Notes: generated by a model not told the origin, from the sequence alone. Counted from the stretch's first letter, positions 11,701 through 22,391 are shown. The stretch: 64,000 nucleotides of DNA from Hysterangium stoloniferum (GCA_015178975.1 WHVD01000001.1:3286001-3350000), one strand, 5' to 3'. Translations and numbers: made by a program.

Positions 11701-13235
11701 AGATCCCCCCTCTCCAACAAGCAACGGATATTCCCGTGGCCAAGGAAAAAGAGAGACGTGACTCGATTTCCTCCAAATCGTCACCAACCTCCCCAACGCG
11801 TTCCAATGCACCACGAACCCCTAGTCCGGACATATTAAGGCCACGAATTAATCCGGCTACGCCTGGCACTGTCCAAAGAATGAGAGATCGATACGGAAAC
11901 GTACCAGTTAGTCCATCCGTTAGAGATGTTGGTGTAGTGCAGCCTGTTGTGCTGCAAGCTGATTTACCGGACATATCTACTTCACCCATTACCAAGGAAG
12001 CCTCGCCTGAATTGCGTAAGCGGGGGAGGGGGCGGCCTCCCGGTCGTGCTAATTCGCAGCCACATGATACACCGGCGCGATCCGTCCTCATATCCCCAAG
12101 TGATAACGAGGAAGCCTCACCTGAATTGCGAAAGCGGGGGAGAGGGCGGCCTCCCGGTCGTGCTAATTCGCAGCCACGTAACACGCGGGCACGATCCGTC
12201 GCCACACCCCTAAGTGGTGACGAGGAATCAAGTGCATCTCAAGGAGTCAAACGACGAGGTCGTCCTCCGCTTTCGGAGGCGATAAAGGCTGAACGACAGG
12301 CTCTTAAGGAGGCTTTGAAGGAGGCGAAAGCGGCAGAGAAACGAGCAAAACGTGAGTTGATGGGATCGAAGACAAAGAAATCTGTTGTTCCCACCACGAC
12401 AGAGGCATGCACTGTAGCTATTCACCAGGTTTCTTCGCCCGCTTTGCGACTTTTATCTCCTACGGGCCCTTCGTCCGTGTCCGTTACGGTGCCGCCTGTA
12501 AATATGACTCCTATCCCAGGTTCCCAGTGGCAGACATTACCCCCAGTAGCCTCTAGTCCTGCTTCATCATCTCCCGCTGTGGATGAGCTTGCCCCGAGCA
12601 GCCAATCAATAGCCAGATCGTTTGTCAACAGAACATATCTTCGCAGAGATCTCGCTGGGATCAAAAGCCCTGGAACTGTTTCTGCCAGTGGGATTGATGA
12701 GAATGATGTAGAGGAAATAGTAGGGGCTCTCGAGACTGCGACAACAACAACGCCCACTACCCGCCAACCTCTTTTCCTCCCAGGTGCCAGTCAAATGACG
12801 CAATCACAGTATGTCCCTCAATTCATAGGATTACCTAACGGTGGCGTATCCCAGGACTCTGTGTCGCAGGTGCCTGTTAACGGTGCCCGTAAGGCCTCGC
12901 CATCTGGCTCGGATAGCGAGAGCGATATTGATGCTCCTGCTATCATCAGACGACCCAATACATCCCCTAAGTCTGCATTCCCGTCTCTTTCTCAGTTATC
13001 TTTCGACAAGTTCCGACCGTCGTTCCTCATGCCTAAGGCCGTGTTCAGTCATAGTCAAGTTTCAAAGAAAGATAAGGAGGAAGCAAAAGCTCCACAAGTG
13101 GATGAGGAGAGTGATTCGGATGATGACGACGATAGCTCTGATGAGGAGGATCGCCAGTCTCACATTCCGAAGGATAAAAGGGCTGGGGCGAGAGTCGTCA
13201 GATCAAAGAAGCCGCGTGGACTGTTGCAGACCTGA
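8774..13235 (+). CDS. Large low-complexity nuclear protein with AT-hooks and a CCHC zinc knuckle (function unknown)
   Basis: Proposed exons are 8774-8963, 9019-9957 and 10012-13235 (about 1450 aa). The first intron uses a weak GTGCCT donor; the second has a CTAAC branch and could also end at 10029 in the same frame. The start at 8774 is uncertain; an ATG at 8854 begins MEKESSRKRKRELD. The N-terminal ~120 residues look folded (possibly a ubiquitin-like domain as in fungal Net1/Dnt1 nucleolar proteins, a weak inference). After that come long Ser/Lys/Glu/Pro-rich tracts. A zinc knuckle CX2CX4HX4C lies at ~585. Two AT-hooks (RGRPPGR, ~1046 and ~1084) sit in a tandem 38-codon duplication, and a third basic RRGRPP follows with a Lys/Ala-rich helix. 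The C-terminus is acidic then basic. A DNA- or chromatin-associated role is likely. Its 3' end is copied, decayed, at 34466-35020. Confidence 0.75.
11997..12224 (+). repeat. In-frame tandem duplication of an AT-hook module (2 x 114 bp)
   Basis: Two adjacent 114-bp units starting at 11997 and 12111 each encode EASPELRKRGRGRPPGR followed by an Asn-Ser-Gln-Pro linker and a Ser/Arg/Asp-rich tail. Identity is high, and 114 is a multiple of three, so the frame is kept. It duplicates the DNA-binding AT-hook inside the host protein. Confidence 0.9.
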
Positions 13236-14955
13236 GGATTTATGGAACATGAATTCTTTAGACTGATCTATCACGTTGACCAATTTAATTCATTTGGGTA
13301 ATCATATACGTTTTTAAATTTGGTTTATGGATGTGTGATTATAGTCATAACATTTCTGTGTAAATCCACAGGACAGCTGGAGATGAGATGTTTCTATTCT
13401 AAAGCAGTTAGATCAGAAGATCAGATGGGACATCATAATATCATCAATACAGCTGCTTCGTCTTCAACTCGTCGAACTCATCTGTTCACGAAGAATGACC
13501 TAAAGTAAAAATCTATTCGGTCAAAAGTACATCACAGCCGTTCCGGGAACCGATGGCGGAAGTTAAAAGTATATCACATTTGCCTCCAAAGCTCTATTGT
13601 GCTCGGTGACAGATCCGTAATATCTCGCCTTCCACTCCGAGTTTAATTGCAGAACATTTAATACGTATATGGGGCTAATTATATAACTTCAGCATTAACT
13701 TGAAATTTTATTTTAGAGTTATTTGCATTGGTTTCAGAAACTTCATTATTCTATTATGGCTTATATGCTATAGTACATACTATGTAGAACATGGTGCTAG
13801 GGAGGCATGAATGAAGGTCTAGCGGTAGGCACCATAACCGTATTTACCCATATACTGTTCATCGCCGTATTGTCGAGAATTTAAGGTGTTGAGGCCGTAT
13901 ACGGTGACGGAAAAACATGGAGCCGTATAAATATCCCCGTATACAACAATACGGCAATCAACATGCTCCCTAGGTGAGTCGGATGGCACGCTGGCGTGAA
14001 TCCGCATCCATCACGGAATTGATCCTGGAATATTCCAATTATCATTAAGGTGAGTATTTATCATGGATTGCGCAAATGATCAGATGTGGCATTTCCCTTA
14101 AATTATCCCCGCTTCAATTGTGACGACCGCGGTGTGGTTCTGTGTACGTCCCTTGGGATAGTTCTTTCTTTTATTTTAATTGAACATTGATGGGATACTA
14201 GTCAGAAGACAATTAGGGTGAGTGAGGCATTTAACATGCTAGACAATACCATAAATTCTTGTACTACTTTGCGATTGAGCTGATCCAGGAAATAATGGCA
14301 ACAGGTTGAATATCTGATTATTTGACACACTGCTTGTGCTAAACATGAGCAGTCAACGGTAAATATAACACAGCACTTCCGTTTACTGACTGACTCGACT
14401 CTCACGGGTCCTCAGGTCTTCCATGTGTCCCTAGCCTTCTAAATCAGTATGGTGGGATGACGGCGCGGCGGGTGAATTGTCGGTTGTCGGATACATGAGA
14501 TCTCTTGTGAATCTGTCTGTAATGGCACTATCAAGGAAATTGAAATATATTATTGACTTTCTGATCCTTTTGATAGCTTTGGCCGTTGAATAATGGTATG
14601 ACCCATGGTTATATATCCTACACTAGCTAATATTCACGATCGGTGACCAGGAAGGCAGTATGGTGCAGATGAAGTGCATAACTCAGAAAATATCTTCATC
14701 CCATTATGGAATGTAATATCCTCGGCCGACTGCTGGATACTTCACCAAGGGTCTTTACATGAATATAGATCTTTATTATCCTTTGGTTATCTATACTTTT
14801 ATAAGTCTTGAAATGCCCCTCAACACCTCGAACGACAAATATATTTATTAACGACCATTACCTTATACGGACAGGAGGGTTGAAACAGACGGTTATGGCA
14901 CGATATTTGTATGGATCGTTGCTACAATACCCATAACCGTATACGATACGGTGCT
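12650..14955. repeat. Left arm of a large inverted duplication
   Basis: This segment is the reverse complement of 32447-35020. The match starts inside the coding sequence of the AT-hook gene (GCTGGGATCAAAAGCCC), runs through its stop and 3' flank, and ends exactly at the inner terminus (GGTGC) of a TIR element at 14955. Divergence is visible by eye throughout, mostly single substitutions, with one large insertion in the other arm. Apart from the gene end it holds no recognisable gene. The interval 13236-13827 is ordinary 3' flank. Confidence 0.85.
13828..14955. mobile_element. Non-autonomous TIR element with repeated CCGTATAC motifs (left copy)
   Basis: Bounded by GGCACCATAACCGTAT at the left and ATACGGTGCT at the right. 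The ends are rich in the palindromic word CCGTATAC/GTATACGG, clustered at 13845-13970 and 14865-14950. The homologous copy in the other palindrome arm (32445-33804) has intact GGCACC and GGTGCC ends. No transposase is encoded. Subterminal repeated motifs inside short TIRs are typical of cut-and-paste DNA transposons such as hAT or Mutator-like elements. No target duplication was found, so the superfamily is open. Confidence 0.55.
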
Positions 14956-15260
14956 CCAGCGTCAACTATTTCGGACTACACAGTGAAGAGCTGAGTGGTT
15001 GGGTAGAGGGAGAGCGTTAGCTCTCCGCGTGTGCATGGGAAGGCTCGCCGCTCACCCCCAAGGCCTGCCTACTATCGTGGCGAGACTACGCCGCTCACCC
15101 AACCTAGGCAGCTGCATTTCGGGCTATAGGAAAGTGCCGCGCATGTTGGAAAGCATCATGGACAACAGTGTCTATTTTTAGAATGACAAAGGGGTGGTCT
15201 CCGGAACTTGTGGACACACGGGGATGTAGGGCCACGTCACCTTGTATAAATACTAAGAGT
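14956..15260. other. No gene recognised
   Basis: A short stretch between the TIR element and the satellite. It has a fairly GC-rich start and a TATAAATA word just before the tandem array. No coding sequence or known repeat was identified. Confidence 0.5.
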
Positions 15261-15726
15261 CTGTTACTATGTTACCTAGTCTGTTACTATGTTACCTAGT
15301 CTGTTACTATGTTACCTAGTCTGTTACTATGTTACCTAGTCTGTTACTATGTTACCTAGTCTGTTACTATGTTACCTAGTCTGTTACTATGTTACCTAGT
15401 CTGTTACTATGTTACCTAGTCTGTTACTATGTTACCTAGTCTGTTACTATGTTACCTAGTCTGTTACTATGTTACCTAGTCTGTTACTATGTTACCTAGT
15501 CTGTTACTATGTTACCTAGTCTGTTACTATGTTACCTAGTCTGTTACTATGTTACCTAGTCTGTTACTATGTTACCTAGTCTGTTACTATGTTACCTAGT
15601 CTGTTACTATGTTACCTAGTCTGTTACTATGTTACCTAGTCTGTTACTATGTTACCTAGTCTGTTACTATGTTACCTAGTCTGTTACTATGTTACCTAGT
15701 CTGTTACTATGTTACCTAGTCTGTTA
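15261..15726. repeat. Perfect 20-bp satellite, 23 copies
   Basis: The unit CTGTTACTATGTTACCTAGT repeats 23 times without a single substitution, followed by a 6-base partial unit. The unit is itself an imperfect dimer of a ~10-bp GTTAC-containing word. It contains TAG and is not a multiple of three, so it cannot be coding over its length. Perfect homogeneity points to recent expansion or ongoing homogenisation. Confidence 0.97.
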
Positions 15727-16090
15727 TACTTATCCATGACTCCCTAATAATATGGGTCTTGAATTCTAACAGTGCAGGGTGTCGTGCTGCCGCGCTAGTG
15801 CCACGACATGTTTTTTTTTTTCAAAACAAGTAGATGCATGATCAAATTTGTGTTGGAAATTTTAAAAAATACAATTATATTTGATATTAGAGCATCAAAA
15901 CATGACAAATATTACATCTAGTGTATAATTTCCTGGTGAAATATATCTTGTGCACTACTTAATTGGCACATCCTTAATTTCAGTCCTTCTTTGAGTAGTA
16001 TTGATTCTCAAATAAACCTATTAAAGTCCAAAATAACAAAATATAACTTTTAAATGATGTGGGTTCTAGGTTTACACGAAAAACCTGTAT

Positions 16091-16169
16091 GTCGCGGCAG
16101 TTCCTTCCTAATTGGGTAATTTTTTGCAGTTGTTGTGGCACTTCCTAATTAGGAAGGAACTGCTGCGAC
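16091..16169. repeat. Long-stem inverted repeat (23-bp arms)
   Basis: Arm GTCGCGGCAGTTCCTTCC (16091 onward, through AATT) pairs with 16147-16169 with one mismatch over 23 bases, separated by a 33-base loop. It stands out as GC-rich in AT-rich DNA. It may be a small MITE or the end of a larger element. Confidence 0.8.
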
Positions 16170-16274
16170 ACTTTACTTGTGGATCACAGAGGCTCTAAAA
16201 AATGTTGAATACTTTATAATTGCTTTATATTGTGCTATATGCTCTTTAAATGAAAATTATGTACAGAAAACACA

Positions 16275-16302
16275 TTAGGGTTTAGGGTTAGGGTTAGGGT
16301 TT
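16275..16302 (+). repeat. Interstitial telomeric repeat (TTAGGG)n
   Basis: Four telomere-type units in a row, one with an extra T (TTAGGG TTTAGGG TTAGGG TTAGGG), followed by TTT. TTAGGG is the usual telomeric repeat of basidiomycetes. An internal tract marks a healed break, an ancient telomere fusion, or a telomere-targeting element. Confidence 0.85.
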
Positions 16303-17483
16303 CATTTCAAGAGTAAGGAACAAAAAAAATATGGACTCTATTTCTTCTGATGATTACCTACATACAATCTCCATTACTGAAGGCCAGCTGCTTTTGAAGT
16401 TTCAAATATTGCATGTTCAAGTAATCCAATGGCTTCTTTGTCAACATCTATGGTAGAGAATGGTAGTATCTAGCTATACTGTATATGCTACAAGTGCTTT
16501 AGTAGGTCTTGAAATAGTTGTGTATCTTTAAGAAGATCCTCAAAAGGTAGATTATCAGAGGATAATTGGATGTAGGACTTTTTCAGAATATTGTTAAAAT
16601 CTAAGCAAAGGGGGCAAAGGAGGCTCTACATACATATGTCAGGGGGCCAAGGCTCAAAAAAATGTCAAATATTATGTCTTACAAGTTCTATATTGTGTTA
16701 TATGTCTTAAAAATGAATATTGTGTACATAAAAAGCTTTTTATTTGCATTAAAACATTTTATGCCCCAAGTCTCTTTATAATTGAGCCTGGGTCATTTGC
16801 TGAGTATTCTTTCAGATTACTTCTCAAACAAAGCTTCCTCACACATTCCTTCTCCTTTGCACTTCTGAGCTGGTTGGGGTTTTGGTCTATTTAGAGAGAA
16901 AATGTGGGGCTCTTGAGTGTCTGGTTCACTGCCTTCACTAAATTCTGGCCCATGCTACATGAAAGTATAAGCATTAATCTATATCATATTTTGAAATTGA
17001 TAGTAAAATACCTGATATTCAGTCTCCTCAAGTTCAGGAATATTACATTCATTCTAAGGTAGGGAATAAATGTATATAGACTCCATTTATTCTGATGCTT
17101 ACCTGCATCCAATCCCCATGGTTGAAAGCTGGCAGACCCTGCTGCTTTTGATGTCTCAAACATTTCATGTTCAAGGAATCTAATGGTCAAGATCTATGGC
17201 AGGGAATGGTGGTACCTGGCTATACTACAATATAAGCTATGAGTGCTTCAATAGGTCTTGAAATAGTTGTGTATGTTGGGGAGATCCTCAAAAGGTGGGC
17301 TATAAGGGGATAATTGGGTGTAGGACTGTTTCAGGAGAAGCAGAGTCATAACATGGGCTGCAGGCACTTGTTGGATCCATTTATCCTCGTTCCTCACACC
17401 AGAGTCTAGGTTCATATGTATGCAGCCAATAATGTATCATGACAATGTATTGAAGAGAGATTTCTGGAAAACAATATGACATG

Positions 17484-18918
17484 TGTAATGTATTCAGGGG
17501 ATTCTCTTAGATAGCTTAATATATGCTATAGTGTCACAGAGCTTCAACAATAAAACAAGCAAAGGTCCAGTAATTTAAATACTGATAGATTAATGAGCTG
17601 TGCTATTAAGCTTAAACAACTCAAATCAATGCTTATTTTGATTATTGAAAGGTTCAATAGAACAATATATGACTCTTTTAGCAAATAAAAGAACTATTCC
17701 TTGAGAATAGGGGCTAGAAGCTGAGTATATGTGCAGTAACTTAGCAGAGACTTGATATAAAGCTTTGGATTCTTGTATGCTTATTTGTAACTATTAATAG
17801 TTATTTAACAAGGTGTTAAATAATTTATTAATAGAGAAAATAATTTGTATTGGATTATCTGAGTGCTTGTACTTGATTAATTCAATAAACTTAGGGTTGG
17901 GCCTTGAATAATCTAGTATTGGCAGGGAATTTCAGTAAGGATACTTAGATACTTATTAGGTTTATTATGTAATTAATAAGCCTAAAGGGTAGCTGTGAGG
18001 CTGGGGGAACTTAGATGATTAGCTAAGTTCAAGAGTTGCTGACAAAGATTCAAGATTCTGCAAGTGTAGGTGCTTGCAGTGAGTGTATCAGACTAAGGCT
18101 ATTATTGTCCTTAGGATGATTAGATAAGCTTCTGAGCTGTGCAGTAAAATGTGTGTGTGATAAGATGATTTTATTGGAAACTTGGCCCTCCTTATATACA
18201 TTTTGATAACTAAATGATTAGCTAATTATTTAGTTTATGAGGTCACTGTTGGAATAGTAGATAGAAGGACACAGAAGTCACCAGAAGTGACCAAACTCAG
18301 ACTCAGACTTAAACTCAAATGACTGGTGGTGGTAGATTGCCAACACACAGATAGTGCTACGGTAAGTACATGTGGGTACATATGGGTCCAAACCACACAC
18401 AACGAACAGTCACTAGTTAGATCATAATGACCTCATATTCTACTTATTATTTACCCTTTATTTATCACATGATTCCCCTCTCTGAGACAAGGGTTCTATC
18501 CTTTGGCTTGAACATGAAGGTTCAAGGCCGCAGTCCTGGGACGGAAGCAAATGATGAGTCAGCGGAATCAATTAATGACTTGGGTAGTCACATCAGTGAC
18601 TTGTGTGACATCCTGACACTGGAGGCTTATCTAATAAGTCACATGATTTCAAAAATGCGCAAACAAGCTGCAGCAAGGTGCCAAAAAGCAATAACTAAGT
18701 AGATAAAATATAAATAATTAGTTAAAAATTATAATAAATTAATTAAGTAATAATAGCATAATATGAGTCCATATATGCTATTATTTATGTGAAGTTAAAA
18801 GGAATAAGGCCTATTTTTCACAATAAACATAGTAAAAAATACAATAAAAATTTGAGAAAATATTAAGTAATTCAAAGAAAATTAAGAGAACATTATGAGA
18901 TAATGCTGATACCTCACA
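17484..18918 (-). mobile_element. LTR family E, copy 2, carrying a mini-LTR
   Basis: A 1435-bp segment, or about 1268 bp without the nested 162-bp element and its duplication. It is the reverse complement of the family E LTR at 25733-27860. Its termini are TGTAATGTATTC and CCTCACA on the plus strand. TSD-like flanks do not match (ACATG and TCTAC), so it may be part of a rearranged element and not a simple solo LTR. The interval 18030-18060 contains the uninterrupted site corresponding to the family A insertion in the other copy. Confidence 0.8.
18247..18408. mobile_element. 162-bp mini-LTR family F (TSD GTCAC)
   Basis: Starts TGTTGGAATAG, ends AACGAACA, and is flanked by exact GTCAC duplications (18242-18246 and 18409-18413). 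The paralogous family E copy lacks it at about 26236, giving an empty site. A second copy with its own duplication lies at 54997-55158. TG...CA ends and 5-bp duplications are LTR-type hallmarks; 162 bp is very short for an LTR. No coding capacity. Confidence 0.85.
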
Positions 18919-19532
18919 TCTACGCAAACACTCCAAAGTCCTTAATTTCAAAGGTGAGACTTACAATGGAAGATACAGATATTCAGAGTTCCGAAGAGTT
19001 CCGAATATCGAGCATACAGAAAGATGGAAGAGGGAATAAGAAACTAAGTCAATATCAGATCTAAAGTAAAGTACAAATTTGTGGAAACTAATATAAGTCT
19101 TCTCGTTATTGTACTACAAACTAAGACCACAATAAGATGGAAATGGAAGTATTCTGAAAACAGGAATACAACAAGACAAATTGGGAAGACAATATTCTGA
19201 AACAGGAATATAATAAACAAACGAGTGAATACTTGTCAACAGACAAATTACCAAATGAGGAACAAGGGAAGAATGTGGAAGATACAGTAACTATGATATT
19301 CCGTAGTCAGAGGTCGGAAGTCGGAAGTCGGAAGTTGGATATTGAAACATCCGGGAACGGGTTGTAACAGTGTATATGTATAACTAGTATAGACTTCTTG
19401 TATTTATGTATGTTATCCATTTACCTCCTATGAGACACAGAGGTCAAACAGAAATCACATTCATCTTTGCTTCTGATTATTGTGAGTTTCCAGATTTTAT
19501 TCCAACATATTCTGCCAAACATATTTCAATTT
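18919..19532. other. No gene recognised
   Basis: AT-rich sequence following the family E LTR. A short direct repeat 'gtcggaa' occurs three to four times at about 19310-19337. No coding sequence or tRNA-like primer-binding site was recognised. Confidence 0.45.
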
Positions 19533-19673
19533 CTACTGGCTATGGCTTTGCTACTATCTCTAGACTTTGCTTTAAACATTGTTCCCACCTTTCTAAGTCC
19601 TCTGGTGGTTGCCCTTCCAAACTCTTGACAGCCAACATCAATACCTTATCAGCTCTAGGAAGGTGTTAGGATC
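19533..19673 (+). pseudogene. Tc1-type transposase N-terminal fragment
   Basis: Encodes about 45 residues (ATISRLCFKHCSHLSKSSGG core) nearly identical to the N-terminal DNA-binding region of the transposase at 56437-57420 (minus). It breaks off where an LTR family B head begins at 19674. It is only a helix-turn-helix scrap with no catalytic domain. Confidence 0.75.
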
Positions 19674-19709
19674 CCAGTCATTTGGCACCCTGCAACCTTG
19701 TTTTGGCAC
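19674..19709 (+). mobile_element. LTR family B 5' head fragment
   Basis: TGTTAGGATCCCAGTCATTT and the following bases match the starts of the copies at 3610 and 58884. The fragment stops abruptly at the Ty3/gypsy pol remnant, marking a deletion junction. Confidence 0.6.
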
Positions 19710-20015
19710 ATCTCTGTTCTTTGCAAATAAAGGTTATAATCCCAATATCATAGTACATCCAGAACAGAACCTTGCCTCAGCCTGTGCTCAGGAGTTTGTC
19801 ATGGACCTCAATGAACTCCACCAAGAACTCTGGAAAGCAATAACATCCACCCAAGAACAATATCAACATTCAGTGGACCAAAACCAGATTCTGCCACCTA
19901 ACTTTAAGATTGGTGACTGTGTTTTTGTTAAAGTCCAATTTTTCTGGACTACCTGTCCATCTAAGAAACTCACTGAAAAATACTTAGGTCCATTTGAAAT
20001 TATAGCACAAGCTGG
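19710..20015 (+). pseudogene. Ty3/gypsy pol remnant (integrase C-terminal region)
   Basis: A 100-residue in-frame stretch with the hallmarks of gypsy integrase C-termini: FFANKGYNP, VHPEQ, a helix ending in RQYQ-like (here EQYQH), then FKIGDCVFVK, RTTRPSKKL-like WTTCPSKKLTEKYLGPFEI. The active site DDE and reverse transcriptase are absent. A solo LTR (20021-20528) interrupts the frame; a few pol-like codons ('LQLPDIK') resume after it at about 20540, in a decayed state. It is a dead fragment. Confidence 0.85.
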
Positions 20016-20020
20016 CTCAG

Positions 20021-20528
20021 TGTTAAGTGTGGGGCTTATGTACATATATGTGGGTCTCTGGGGGAAACCTGTGGAAGTTTTGGGGAAGGACTTGGCTTCA
20101 GCTTATGTGCTGCATCCTTGCAAGATCATATTGTCCAACTTCAGACAGGAGTGGATGGGAAACCCATGGGTTCTGAGAATATGCAGGGGCAAGTTACTAG
20201 AGAGATAATTAGTTGATTTTCTGATCAAATTGTATGTACATATAGTTACATACTTGACTATATAGACTAATAGACTATTGTACTACTGATTCAGAGATAC
20301 AAAAAGACATAACAAGCATACAATAACACAATAAATCAGATGTCAAATGGATTGGGAACAAGGGGCAGACTGAACCAGATGTCAAATGGGTAAGGACAGA
20401 TTGAGAACAAGGGGGTCCAGATTGTCCAGTCAGAGTCTGGTGAGTGGTTTGTACAATATAGAGTCAAATACCTATAGGATGGGGTCCCAGCAGGTTTCCT
20501 GGTCCTGGCAGGTTTCCCAGTCCTAACA
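20021..20528 (-). mobile_element. Solo LTR family D (TSD CTCAG) inside gypsy pol
   Basis: A 508-bp element reading TGTTAAG...CCTAACA, flanked by exact CTCAG duplications (20016-20020 and 20529-20533). It shares with family A the block 'ttggcttcagctta' (minus sense), so the two families are related. It is inserted in the integrase remnant and so postdates that element's arrival. A related copy lies at 21784-22195. Confidence 0.85.
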
Positions 20529-20533
20529 CTCAG

Positions 20534-20719
20534 TATCATAGACCTTGCAGCTCCCAGATATAAAGTGCGCATCTTGGGAATTGAGGTATTACTAGTTGCT
20601 AAAGGTGATATATTTATACTCCAGTACAACATGGTCATGTGACATCATGTGATTTTGTTGATATGAACCTAATTGGAGGTAAACAATCAACAAGGTCACA
20701 TGACTATAAGCATTTATAG
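20534..20719. other. Decayed gypsy sequence, no intact gene
   Basis: Begins with a few pol-like codons continuing the interrupted integrase reading, then loses frame. Nothing else recognised. Confidence 0.45.
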
Positions 20720-21533
20720 TGTTACAACCGGACAATCCTGCCAGACTCCGGGCACTAACCTGTATGCCACCATGCCCTACATGCACTAAATGTCTGTTTA
20801 AAGGATTTCCTGCCCAGACTCCGTACATCAAGACTTGTTACATTTTGACCTCATTACGACACATATCAGTCACCAGACTTCCCCTGGACTCTGTCTCTGT
20901 CTATGTCCATCTTTGTCCCACACATCAGTCACCGGACCCTGCTCAGAATCCCATCACCACTCTAATCAAGCCCTGTTCCCGTTTTAGTCAAATGACCTGT
21001 CACAATTTGTACTCTGCTCCCACTCCGTTTCCCGTTATGGGTTATGTTTGTCACGATTCGGACTCCACTCCATTCCATCCCATTCCTAACACCAATTTGG
21101 TGTTTACTATTCCCGTTTTATGTTTTGCTCACTTCGTTTCATTATTACTGGATTCGGTATGACATTCACTCCACAGTCTATTTAAACTGGCAGATGTTGT
21201 ACATACAATCCAGTCAGAAAATTAGCTTAGATTCCCCCTAGTAAGCTAATACATTTTCGGCTCTAAAACCCTACTTGATTCACACTGCTCGCACTAGTTG
21301 GAGCCTGCAGGCTCCGGCATATCTATCTCTCTCACCAGTCTCAACTCACGACCCACGACCTCTGACTTACGACTTACGACCCATGACCCCTGCCCGGACT
21401 CCCCAGGATTCCCGTCCACCTGTCTGAAATTGGACAACACGATCTAGTGAGGGCACAGCCTATAAGCTGAAGCCAAGTCCTACCAGATATTCTGCAGGTT
21501 TCTCCAGAGACCTGCCCTGTACATATCCTAACA
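20720..21533 (+). mobile_element. Solo LTR family A (TSD TATAG)
   Basis: An 814-bp element starting TGTTACAACCGG and ending ATCCTAACA, with exact TATAG duplications at 20715-20719 and 21534-21538. It carries the family TATA region ('ctatttaaactggcag') and the 'gcttagattccccc' block. No internal domain. Confidence 0.88.
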
Positions 21534-21552
21534 TATAGTCATCAAAGTTGCC

Positions 21553-21762
21553 ATCAAAAAAACCCTTTGCATGAGTCTCTTGTATATAAATATTTGTAAT
21601 ATTTCCATATTTGGAGCTTATGTAATGGCACCATGCTTCCATAATCTAGATATGATAGAGCATATTCACAAATATTCTTGATATTTTTGCATTTTTATTC
21701 TTTGAGTTATCAGGGATATAAGTCTGAAGTACAAAACATGCAAAGGGTTTTTTGAGTCACTG
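21553..21762. mobile_element. Tc1/mariner-type MITE
   Basis: Inner inverted repeats AACCCTTTGCATG and CATGCAAAGGGTT bound ~210 bp. The right end finishes ...GAGTCACTG followed by TA, the same CAGTGACT terminal octamer as the Tc1 element at 56198-58106 and the TA target of that superfamily. The left end is more diverged. No transposase. Confidence 0.6.
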
Positions 21763-21783
21763 TAGGCCTTAAAGGGAGGGTAC

Positions 21784-22195
21784 TGTTAGGACCAGGAAAC
21801 CTTCTGGGTCCCAGAACCCATTCCATATGCACTTGACTCTCTATATTGTATGAACCAGTCACCAGACTCCAACTGGATATTTGGTTTATTGTTTTATTGT
21901 ATGCCTGTTATGTCTTTTTGTATCTCTGAATTAGTAATACAATAGTCTATAAGTCTACATATATAGTCAAGTGGCTATCTGTACATACAATCTGATCAGA
22001 AAATCAATTAAGCACCTCTCTAGTAATTTGCCCCTGCATATTCTTAGAACCCACAGGTTTCCTGTCTGCACCTGTCTGAAGTTGGACAATGTGATCTTGC
22101 AAGGGTGCAGCACATAAGCTGAAGCCACATCCTTCCCCAGAACTTCCATGGGTTTCCCCCAGAGACCCACCCATGAGGCCCATGCTTATGTAACA
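21784..22195 (+). mobile_element. LTR family D copy, 412 bp
   Basis: Starts TGTTAGGACC and ends ATGTAACA; it is the reverse complement of most of 20021-20528. No matching flanks were seen (GGTAC and CTAGG), so one end may be truncated or rearranged. Confidence 0.65.
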
Positions 22196-22391
22196 CTAGG
22201 TCTTAACCAATACAGAGCTGCTTAAGGTAACTAATCACATACAACCAGTGATTTTAAGATAAACTGGTAACTTGGAGGCATGTCTAGTGAAAATATAACA
22301 GTCCCCAGAAACTTTGAAATTTCATACCCTTAAAACTCCTGTAAAGGGCTCATTTTGCTGTTCCCAGAAACCATGACCAGGGGTTATATTA

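Larger units (their letters stand above)
15727..17483. other. AT-rich repeat relics, no gene
   Basis: Contains a 23-bp-arm hairpin (16091-16169), an interstitial telomeric tract (16275-16302), and a direct duplication: the blocks at 16188-16275 and 16290-16600 recur, diverged, at 16648-16735 and 17040-17345. A minus-strand family B LTR end (AAAATCTAAGCAAAGGGG) lies near 16598. No open frame of interest was found. Confidence 0.6.

Noticed and set aside
15261-15726. CRISPR-like array
   Set aside because: The units are directly adjacent with no spacers and the genome is eukaryotic; it is a simple satellite.
19609-20208. 199-codon plus-strand ORF
   Set aside because: It is a chimera of a transposase scrap, an LTR head, a gypsy pol remnant and an antisense solo LTR, not a gene.
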